Assembly (NCBI GenBank): GCA_903897155.1
Contig: CAIUAO010000090.1
Coordinates: 1-6,439, forward strand
Source of the DNA: an uncultured Actinomycetes bacterium
Lineage (GTDB): Bacteria; Actinomycetota; Actinomycetes; Nanopelagicales; Nanopelagicaceae
Direction of reading: 5' to 3'
Length of the DNA: 6,439 nucleotides
Part shown: one piece after another, positions 1 through 4,745 of the stretch
How positions within the stretch are numbered: the first letter of the stretch is position 1
Layout: every line of letters begins with the position of its first letter
Translations under genes and position numbers: made by a program
Notes under the pieces: model-generated
What the model saw: the letters and a program-made list of their open reading frames with translations, nothing else
Told to the model about the DNA's origin: nothing
The model's database searches: none

Positions 1-63
1 CTGGGATCGAACCAGTGACCCCCACAATGTCAATGTGGTGCTCTACCGCTGAGCCAATCGTCC
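1..63 (-). tRNA. tRNA-Val(GAC), 3' end cut off by the window edge
   Basis: Read on the minus strand, this has a 7-nt acceptor arm beginning GGACGAT, a D arm with GCTC/GAGC stem, an anticodon stem CCACA/TGTGG around the loop TTGACAT (anticodon GAC, valine), and a T loop TTCGATC. The sequence ends inside the 3' half of the T stem, so the 3' acceptor strand and any encoded CCA lie beyond base 1. A possible -10 (TAGATT) sits about 33 bp upstream of the mature 5' end. Confidence 0.93.
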
Positions 64-95
64 AGGTCTTTGTGTTGCAATTGCGACTAGGTCAC

Positions 96-101
96 AATCT
101 A
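96..101 (-). promoter_or_regulatory. possible -10 element for tRNA-Val
   Basis: Minus-strand TAGATT fits TANNNT. It lies 32 bp before the mature tRNA-Val 5' end, nearly the same distance as an identical hexamer before tRNA-Gly (34 bp). The -35 region 17–18 bp upstream is poor (TTCAGG or TTTCAG). The matching hexamer and spacing are the main support. Confidence 0.35.
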
Positions 102-105
102 CATT
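100..105 (+). promoter_or_regulatory. possible -10 element for the hydrolase gene
   Basis: TACATT fits TANNNT and would start a transcript near 112, giving a leader of roughly 55 nt. It shares its TA with the minus-strand TAGATT, forming the symmetric block AATCTACATT. There is no good -35. An alternative -10 is TATCCT at 116–121. Confidence 0.25.
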
Positions 106-168
106 ACTAGGCGCCTATCCTGAAATCTCTTGTGCAAATATCGGTCGTAAAGATGGCAAACTTTGCGC

Positions 169-948
169 ATGGGACTGGCTTATCAAGAAACGGGTAGTGG
201 CGAGCCGCTTCTATTAATTCATGGGATGGGCTCAGCAAGTTCTGCATGGAAATTGATTACACCGATTCTTGCTAAGAATTTTAAAGTGATTTCAATTGAC
301 CTACCTGGCCATGGTGGATCTTCTTACATTCCCAGCCAACCAATGGATCCACATTCACTTGCTGTCGTAATACACAATCAGATGCAGGAGCGTGGATATG
401 AAAAGGTACATCTTGTTGGAAATTCGTTAGGGGGATGGATTGCTTTAGATTTTGCATCCACATTTCCAAACAACGTCTTAAGTGTCACGGCGATTGCACC
501 TGCTGGCTTATGGCTTAAGCATTCGGGTAAACGGGGGATTGCTTCTTTCTCTCGTGCAATATCTGCCCTTACTTACCCATATGCAAAATACTTACTTAGG
601 TTAAAAATCATGAGGCGCATAGGTTTCGCCGCAGTAAGCCCGCAGTGGAGTAAGTTCAGTTTGGAGACATGCCTCGACGCGACTATTGCATATGGATCTT
701 CTATTGGGTATTACCCCGCATGGGATGGAATGCTTGGCAGACGCTTTGATTTACCGATTTCGCAATCGATTCCAATAACTGTTTTATTCGGTGACTCCGA
801 TTACACACTTCCCAAGAAGAGCTCACAAGAGCGTTCATTGGTCCCTGCTCACACCCGTTGGATTGAGTTAAAACGATCTGGTCATGCACCTATGTGGGAT
901 AGCGTTGATGAGGTATGCGCTGAAATACTAAGAACTACTAAAGGTTAA
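169..948 (+). CDS. alpha/beta-fold hydrolase, substrate unknown
   Basis: This is a 259-aa cytosolic alpha/beta hydrolase with no signal peptide or membrane segment. Counting from ATG169, the oxyanion-hole HGMGS motif is at residues 18–22, the nucleophile elbow GNSLGG places Ser86 at its centre, the acid is probably Asp211 in GDSDYTLP, and the base is His239 in SGHAP, so the triad is complete. The basic stretch at about 117–165 corresponds to the cap region. The family covers esterases, haloperoxidase-like and C–C hydrolases, and the sequence does not say which. The start is uncertain: TTG163 is in frame, closer to a weak purine stretch (151–156), and would add two residues; a stop at 148–150 bars anything longer. 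Its stop interlocks with that of the convergent cupin gene. It sits between two tRNA genes and seems richer in TTA and AT-ending codons than thrS, which hints at later arrival but was not counted. Confidence 0.9.
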   Translation: MGLAYQETGSGEPLLLIHGMGSASSAWKLITPILAKNFKVISIDLPGHGGSSYIPSQPMDPHSLAVVIHNQMQERGYEKVHLVGNSLGGWIALDFASTFPNNVLSVTAIAPAGLWLKHSGKRGIASFSRAISALTYPYAKYLLRLKIMRRIGFAAVSPQWSKFSLETCLDATIAYGSSIGYYPAWDGMLGRRFDLPISQSIPITVLFGDSDYTLPKKSSQERSLVPAHTRWIELKRSGHAPMWDSVDEVCAEILRTTKG

Positions 949-1289
949 GCGCGTCCGAAGTCATCTTCGACTCGCTCGATATCGTCTTCACCGAAGTAGG
1001 TTCCGGTTTGGACTTCAACGAAGATGAGTTCACTCGAGCCAGTATTGGAAATTCGGTGAAGCTGCTTAATTGCAATATCTAGACTGTCGCCTTTTTTAAT
1101 TGGGATTACTTTTCCATCAAGTGTTACCTCACCGCTACCTTCAACGATGAACCAATGCTCTGCTCGTTTTTCATGGCGCTGATAAGAAAGGCGTTGTCCA
1201 GGAGTGACCCAGATGCACTTGACCTTGTGAGTGGGTGCATCTTCAAGTACTTGGTAGCGACCCCAAGGACGTGTTGAACTTTCTAACAT
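945..1289 (-). CDS. small cupin resembling the C-terminal domain of type II mannose-6-phosphate isomerase
   Basis: This 114-aa protein is a single cupin barrel. It matches the C-terminal (type II phosphomannose isomerase) part of ManC/AlgA-like enzymes: PGQRLS at 30–35, the metal-site motif QRHEKRAEHW (Gln37, His39, Glu44), the second-motif His78, and the C-terminal pattern VQTGTYFGEDDIERVEDDFGR at about 93–113. The family interconverts mannose-6-phosphate and fructose-6-phosphate, but free-standing cupins of this type are mostly untested, so isomerase activity is a homology inference. ATG1289 follows TAGGCT by exactly six bases, suggesting leaderless translation. The tRNA-Cys 3' end is only 35 bp upstream on the same strand with no visible terminator, so tRNA read-through is also possible. 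A mannose-phosphate role would suit the PIM genes downstream in the window. Confidence 0.9.
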   Translation of the reverse strand: MLESSTRPWGRYQVLEDAPTHKVKCIWVTPGQRLSYQRHEKRAEHWFIVEGSGEVTLDGKVIPIKKGDSLDIAIKQLHRISNTGSSELIFVEVQTGTYFGEDDIERVEDDFGRA

Positions 1290-1295
1290 TTAATT

Positions 1296-1301
1296 AGCCT
1301 A
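1296..1301 (-). promoter_or_regulatory. -10 element for leaderless cupin mRNA
   Basis: Minus-strand TAGGCT is separated from ATG1289 by six bases (1290–1295). This TANNNT-N6-start spacing would begin the mRNA at the A of the start codon. No strong Shine-Dalgarno lies upstream of the ATG, which supports a leaderless start. Confidence 0.6.
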
Positions 1302-1324
1302 TTTCATCTTCTCTTATTAGTTAA

Positions 1325-1398
1325 TGGAGGTCGGAACGGGATTTGAACCCGTGTAGCAGGATTTGCAGTCCTGAGCCTCGCCTCTCGGCCATCCGACC
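1325..1398 (-). tRNA. tRNA-Cys(GCA), CCA encoded
   Basis: On the minus strand the acceptor arm GGTCGGA pairs fully with TCCGACC. The anticodon stem CAGGA/TCCTG encloses CTGCAAA (anticodon GCA, cysteine), and the T arm CGGG-TTCAAAT-CCCG is intact. The discriminator base is T, as expected for tRNA-Cys, and it is followed directly by CCA (1325–1327). Without CCA the gene ends at 1328. Confidence 0.96.
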
Positions 1399-1411
1399 AT
1401 ATCCCGCACTT

Positions 1412-1449
1412 TTCATAACACCATTCACTTACGTGAATATTGCTATGAA
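1412..1449 (-). other. 38-nt imperfect hairpin in the tRNA-Gly/tRNA-Cys spacer
   Basis: On the minus (tRNA) strand, two 17-nt arms (1433–1449 and 1412–1428) flank the loop GUAA, a GNRA tetraloop closed by C-G. The arms form 14 Watson-Crick pairs, two G·U wobbles and one A·G mismatch. The wobbles pair only on this strand, since the plus-strand equivalents are A·C mismatches, which favours a function as RNA from the tRNA strand. There is no U-tract after it, so it does not look like an intrinsic terminator. A processing signal between the two tRNAs is possible. Confidence 0.6.
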
Positions 1450-1456
1450 GCACGAG

Positions 1457-1529
1457 AGCGGACGACCGGGTTCGAACCGGCGACCTGAACCTTGGCAAGG
1501 TTCCGCGCTACCAACTGCGCTACGTCCGC
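1457..1529 (-). tRNA. tRNA-Gly(GCC)
   Basis: On the minus strand the acceptor GCGGACG pairs with CGTCCGC. The D arm is GCGC/GCGC, the anticodon stem GAACC/GGTTC encloses TTGCCAA (anticodon GCC, glycine), and the T arm carries the standard TTCGAAC loop. The discriminator is T, followed by CTC, so CCA is not encoded here, unlike in tRNA-Cys. It is the promoter-proximal member of the tRNA group. Confidence 0.97.
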
Positions 1530-1563
1530 ATGCACCTCTGGAGAACCAGCGGGCAGGAGGTGA

Positions 1564-1592
1564 AATCTATCGCATCTATAAGAAGCAGCCAA
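1564..1592 (-). promoter_or_regulatory. promoter for tRNA-Gly (and probably tRNA-Cys)
   Basis: Minus-strand TTGGCT (1587–1592) and TAGATT (1564–1569) are separated by exactly 17 bp, a standard sigma-70-type layout. Transcription would begin near 1557, giving a leader of about 27 nt ahead of tRNA-Gly. It diverges from thrS. Confidence 0.55.
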
Positions 1593-1630
1593 TTCCGCAT
1601 TTATCATCTCGAAAGAAGCGCGGCAGTTGA

Positions 1631-1636
1631 TAACCT
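1631..1636 (+). promoter_or_regulatory. -10 element for leaderless thrS mRNA
   Basis: TAACCT precedes ATG1643 by exactly six bases, and no Shine-Dalgarno lies between. The mRNA would begin at or next to the start codon, leaving no room for a T-box or attenuator leader. The -35 region is not recognisable. Confidence 0.55.
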
Positions 1637-1642
1637 AGCGAC

Positions 1643-3634
1643 ATGTCTTCTTCAATCACCATCACAGTAGATGGCCAGAGCAAGCAGGTTGAAGCCGACC
1701 AGCGCCCCACCCATCTCTTTGCTGATAACCCCAAGGTTGTTGTTGCCAAAATTAATGGCGAGATGCGCGATCTATGGACCGAGCTCAAAGATGGAGATCA
1801 GCTCGAGGCTATTGAGATTGGCTCACCAGAAGGTTTAGCTGTCTTACGTCACTCAACTGCTCACGTATTAGCGCAAGCAGTACAAGAAGTATTTCCAGAA
1901 ACAAAACTTGGAATTGGTCCGCCTATCACTGATGGTTTTTATTACGACTTTGATCCAGCAAAACCATTCACGCCTGATGATCTTGAAAAGCTTGAAAGTG
2001 CGATGCGCAAAATTGTTAAAGCAGGACAGAGGTTTCGTCGCCGTGTGACAAATGAAAAAGATGCGCTCAAAGAATTAGCAGCTGAACCGTATAAATGTGA
2101 ACTCATTGGCCTTAAGGCAAACCCAGAAGATGAATCAAGCGTTGAAGTCGGCGGGGCTGAATTAACTATCTATGACAACTTAGGCCGTGATGGTGAGCCT
2201 GTATGGAGTGATTTGTGCCGAGGCCCTCATCTTCCATCAACAAAACAGATTCCTGCATTTAAATTGATGCGCTCTGCTGGCGCATACTGGAGAGGTTCAG
2301 AGAAGAACCCCATGCTTCAGCGCATTTATGGAACTGCATGGCCATCGCAAGAAGAACTCGATGCATATTTACTATTGCTTGAAGAGGCCGAGAAGCGCGA
2401 TCACCGAAAGTTAGGTGCTGAACTTGATCTCTTCTCGTTCCCTGAAGAAATTGGAAGTGGGCTTGCTGTCTTTCACCCAAAGGGTGGAATTATCCGCAGG
2501 GCGATGGAAGATTATTCACGACGTCGCCATGAAGAAGAGGGATATCAGTTTGTTTATTCACCTCATTTAACAAAATCTACTTTGTTTGAAACGTCAGGGC
2601 ATTTAGATTGGTATTCAGAAGGTATGTATCCGCCGATGGTGATGGATGAAGAGCACCATGCCGATGGAACAATTAAGCGCCAGGGGCAGAAGTACTACAT
2701 GAAGCCTATGAACTGCCCATTTCACAATTTGATATATAAATCAGGCAGCCGCTCGTATCGAGATCTTCCGATTCGTCTCTTTGAATTTGGAACTGTTTAT
2801 CGCTACGAAAAATCAGGTGTTATTCACGGACTGACAAGAGCCCGCGGCTTCACTCAAGATGACGCGCATATTTATTGCACAAAAGAGCAGATGATGGGCG
2901 AGCTAGATTCACTTCTCACCTTCGTACTTAATCTTTTGCGTGACTACGGCTTAGAAGATTTCTATCTCGAACTTTCAACTCGCAACCCTGCAAAATCTGT
3001 GGGTTCAGATGCAGATTGGCATGAAGCAACTGAGGCGCTGCGCCAAGCAGCAAGTAAGCAGTCACTTGAATTAGTTATGGATCCTGAAGGTGCTGCCTTC
3101 TATGGACCAAAGATTTCTGTGCAGGCACGAGATGCGATTGGCCGTACATGGCAGATGTCTACGATCCAAGTAGATTTTCAACTTCCACAAAGATTTGATT
3201 TGGAATACCAAGCTGGCGATGGCTCGCGCCAACAACCAGTGATGATTCATCGCGCACTCTTTGGCTCTATTGAACGTTTCTTTGGAGTACTTACTGAGCA
3301 CTATGCAGGAGCGTTTCCTCCATGGCTTGCCCCCGTACAAGTACGAGGAATTCCTGTAGCAGATGCATTCTTGCCATATCTGCAAGATGTTGCCTCACAG
3401 ATGCGTAAAGAAGGCATTCGTATTGATGTTGATTCATCCGATGATCGCATGCAGAAGAAAGTACGTAATGCTCAGATGGAGAAGATTCCATTCATGATGA
3501 TTGCAGGTGAAGAAGATATGAGCGCCGGGGCTATTTCATTTAGATATCGCAATGGTGAGCAAAAGAATGGCGTGAAGATCTCTGATGCTATCTCTGAAAT
3601 TTTAAACGCAATTAAGAACCGTACGCAGATATAA
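1643..3634 (+). CDS. thrS: threonyl-tRNA synthetase
   Basis: This 663-aa class II synthetase charges tRNA-Thr with threonine in the cytosol. Domains in order are an N-terminal TGS domain (about 1–62), the editing domain with HSTAH (His70, His74) and CRGPH (Cys192, His196), the catalytic core (about 265–560), and the anticodon-binding domain (about 565–663). Zinc ligands equivalent to E. coli Cys334, His385 and His511 are Cys358 (MNCPFH), His409 (DDAHIYC) and His536 (MIHRALFGS). Motif 2 is FGTVYRYEKSG at 382–392, and motif 3 is HRALFGSIERFFG at 536–548. A stretch at about 330–350 (PPMVMDEEHHADGTIKRQGQ) is the insert I associate with actinobacterial ThrRS and helps explain why it is longer than the E. 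coli enzyme (642 aa). All key residues are present. The start fits a leaderless mRNA. The HIT gene begins one base after the stop, so the two are probably cotranscribed. Confidence 0.98.
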   Translation: MSSSITITVDGQSKQVEADQRPTHLFADNPKVVVAKINGEMRDLWTELKDGDQLEAIEIGSPEGLAVLRHSTAHVLAQAVQEVFPETKLGIGPPITDGFYYDFDPAKPFTPDDLEKLESAMRKIVKAGQRFRRRVTNEKDALKELAAEPYKCELIGLKANPEDESSVEVGGAELTIYDNLGRDGEPVWSDLCRGPHLPSTKQIPAFKLMRSAGAYWRGSEKNPMLQRIYGTAWPSQEELDAYLLLLEEAEKRDHRKLGAELDLFSFPEEIGSGLAVFHPKGGIIRRAMEDYSRRRHEEEGYQFVYSPHLTKSTLFETSGHLDWYSEGMYPPMVMDEEHHADGTIKRQGQKYYMKPMNCPFHNLIYKSGSRSYRDLPIRLFEFGTVYRYEKSGVIHGLTRARGFTQDDAHIYCTKEQMMGELDSLLTFVLNLLRDYGLEDFYLELSTRNPAKSVGSDADWHEATEALRQAASKQSLELVMDPEGAAFYGPKISVQARDAIGRTWQMSTIQVDFQLPQRFDLEYQAGDGSRQQPVMIHRALFGSIERFFGVLTEHYAGAFPPWLAPVQVRGIPVADAFLPYLQDVASQMRKEGIRIDVDSSDDRMQKKVRNAQMEKIPFMMIAGEEDMSAGAISFRYRNGEQKNGVKISDAISEILNAIKNRTQI

Positions 3635-3635
3635 A

Positions 3636-4172
3636 GTGAGCGAGCAGCAAGCAGGAGCAGGCATGCCTGATGGATGGGCAAGGCTTTGGGCGCCTCATCG
3701 AATGAGTTATCTCGCCGGAGAAAATAGGCCACTTCCTGGAAACGATCAGCCCTGTCCATTTTGCCGAATCCAAGGTTTAGGTGATGAGGAAGCTTTGATT
3801 GTTACACGTGGAGAAACAGCTTACGTTGTTATGAACTTGTATCCATATAACGCTGGGCATGTATTGGTGTGTGCCAACCGACATATCGCAGATTTAACCG
3901 ATCTCACCGTTGAGGAACGAAGTGAAATAAGTGAGCTCAGTGCTCACGCAATGAAAGTCATACGTAAGGTTTCTGGCGCAAAAGGGTTTAACTTGGGAAT
4001 GAACCAAGGGGCGCTATCTGGCGCTGGGGTTGCTGAGCATATTCACCAGCATGTTGTCCCTAGATGGTCGGGGGATGCAAACTTCATGCCAATTATTGGA
4101 AAGACAAAGGTATTACCGCAATTGCTCAGTGAAACGAGAAAAGCTTTAGCCGATGGTTGGAATCAGGTTTAA
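3636..4172 (+). CDS. HIT-family nucleotide hydrolase/phosphorylase (Rv2613c-like)
   Basis: This protein is up to 178 aa and belongs to the histidine-triad superfamily. Its closest known relative by context and sequence feel is mycobacterial Rv2613c, reported as a diadenosine tetraphosphate phosphorylase; Ap4A is a by-product of aminoacyl-tRNA synthetases such as ThrRS, which suits the position after thrS. Seen directly are a CPFC pair at 40–43 (possible zinc site), the fold motif MNLYPYNAGHVLV at about 66–78, and the triad HIHQHVVPRW with His135, His137 (expected nucleophile) and His139. The start is ambiguous. GTG3636, used here, lies one base after the thrS stop but has no clear Shine-Dalgarno. 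ATG3663 has AGGAG (3653–3657) five bases ahead and would give 169 aa, removing only SEQQAGAG-like residues before the conserved WARLWAPHRM. The last 27 bases overlap the convergent EF-G-like gene. Confidence 0.93.
   Translation: MSEQQAGAGMPDGWARLWAPHRMSYLAGENRPLPGNDQPCPFCRIQGLGDEEALIVTRGETAYVVMNLYPYNAGHVLVCANRHIADLTDLTVEERSEISELSAHAMKVIRKVSGAKGFNLGMNQGALSGAGVAEHIHQHVVPRWSGDANFMPIIGKTKVLPQLLSETRKALADGWNQV
3653..3657 (+). promoter_or_regulatory. Shine-Dalgarno that may set an internal HIT start
   Basis: AGGAG lies five bases before ATG3663 and is a much better ribosome site than anything ahead of GTG3636. If it is used, the HIT protein starts at MPDGWARLW. Confidence 0.4.
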
Positions 4173-4721
4173 GTACTCTTTTATTTCGCTAATTCCCATT
4201 CCAGTTTTTTCAATCCACGGTAGTGCTGGAAAGAGTAATCCCGCTTGAAAGCTATCTTCACCGGCTTCTTCAATTGCATCCATGTATTCACTTTTAAATT
4301 CTGCAACGAGTTCTTCGTGCTCAGGATCTGCTGGGCGCTTAGTTACTGCGCCATCTGAGTAGTCAGTAACCTCGAGTGTTCCAAGTGAGATGAGCGCAGC
4401 AGGGGCACCATCATCGCCATGTAAAACAAGGTAAGGGGTAACAATTGGATCGAGCATCTTTGATGCGATCGCTGACATATCTTCAAAATCAATCTCTGAG
4501 GATGTTAAATCACTAATAGCTACGATTGATGGGATATATAAATCTCTGGCTGTTCTCCATGTCTCTAAATCTGCTGTCACAATTCCATCATTTGCGCTTA
4601 CGATAAAGATCGCTCCATCAGCATCGTCAAAGGAAACTGGCTCAACGCCAAGGGCTGCGGCAAGTTCGGCTGATTTTTGGCCAATTATGGCAATTTTTGC
4701 GCGAGAAATTAGGTCTGCCAT
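4146..4721 (-). CDS. EF-G-like degenerate GTPase-domain protein, function unknown
   Basis: This 191-aa soluble protein aligns from memory with the middle and end of the EF-G G/G' domain. DADGAIFIVSANDGI (33–47) matches the post-G3 strand (DGAVMVY.AVGGV in E. coli EF-G). ETWRTARDLYIPSIVAISDL (53–72) matches the helix and strand ending in G4, where NKMD has become ISDL. IVTPYLVLHGDDGAPAALIS (93–112) matches the G' insertion. LLFPALPWIEKTGMGISEIK (162–181) matches the G5 region through the terminal helix, and it most resembles actinobacterial EF-G2 (FusA2). The N-terminus has IAIIGQKSAELAAALG but no GxxxxGK[ST] P-loop and no switch I. An in-frame stop at 4749–4751 excludes an upstream P-loop, and nothing of domains II–V follows. 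The frame is intact, so it reads as a maintained gene. It probably cannot hydrolyse GTP by the usual mechanism. It has its own -10 and diverges from pgsA. Confidence 0.8.
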   Translation of the reverse strand: MADLISRAKIAIIGQKSAELAAALGVEPVSFDDADGAIFIVSANDGIVTADLETWRTARDLYIPSIVAISDLTSSEIDFEDMSAIASKMLDPIVTPYLVLHGDDGAPAALISLGTLEVTDYSDGAVTKRPADPEHEELVAEFKSEYMDAIEEAGEDSFQAGLLFPALPWIEKTGMGISEIKEYLNLIPTIG

Positions 4722-4729
4722 AGGACCAA

Positions 4730-4735
4730 AGCCTA
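4730..4735 (-). promoter_or_regulatory. -10 element for the EF-G-like gene
   Basis: Minus-strand TAGGCT is the same hexamer as before the cupin gene and lies eight bases from ATG4721. It overlaps the pgsA -10 by two bases. No Shine-Dalgarno is visible, so a leaderless or near-leaderless mRNA is likely. Confidence 0.45.
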
Positions 4736-4739
4736 CGAT
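4734..4739 (+). promoter_or_regulatory. -10 element for the leaderless pgsA-patA-pimA mRNA
   Basis: TACGAT precedes GTG4746 by exactly six bases, the same spacing as at thrS and the cupin gene. The -35 region would lie inside the EF-G-like coding sequence, so expression of the two divergent genes may be linked. This is the only promoter candidate visible ahead of the PIM genes. Confidence 0.55.
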
Positions 4740-4745
4740 GTAATC

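Noticed and set aside
153..194. ATG153 as the hydrolase start
   Set aside because: It is in a different frame from the hydrolase and reaches a stop after a few codons.
1412..1449. The spacer hairpin as an intrinsic terminator for tRNA-Gly
   Set aside because: No U-tract follows on either strand, and tRNA-Cys directly downstream needs the transcript to continue.
1304..1498. 64-codon minus-strand open frame
   Set aside because: It is made of tRNA-Cys, part of tRNA-Gly and their spacer read through as codons.
1343..1630. 95-codon plus-strand open frame upstream of thrS
   Set aside because: It runs antisense through tRNA-Cys and tRNA-Gly and their spacer; the peptide is composed of reversed tRNA sequence and has no family resemblance.
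1530..1642. T-box or other leader riboswitch for thrS
   Set aside because: No T-box sequence or terminator hairpin is present, and the -10 lies six bases before the start codon, so there is probably no leader.
3071..3385. 104-codon minus-strand open frame inside thrS
   Set aside because: It is a shadow of thrS catalytic-domain codons; the thrS frame is conserved throughout and the shadow has no recognisable domain.
4146..4721. EF-G-like gene as a frameshifted pseudogene of a full EF-G
   Set aside because: The surrounding sequence holds the HIT gene and pgsA, with no leftover EF-G domains in any frame, and the 191-codon frame is intact; it is a reduced gene rather than a recently broken one.
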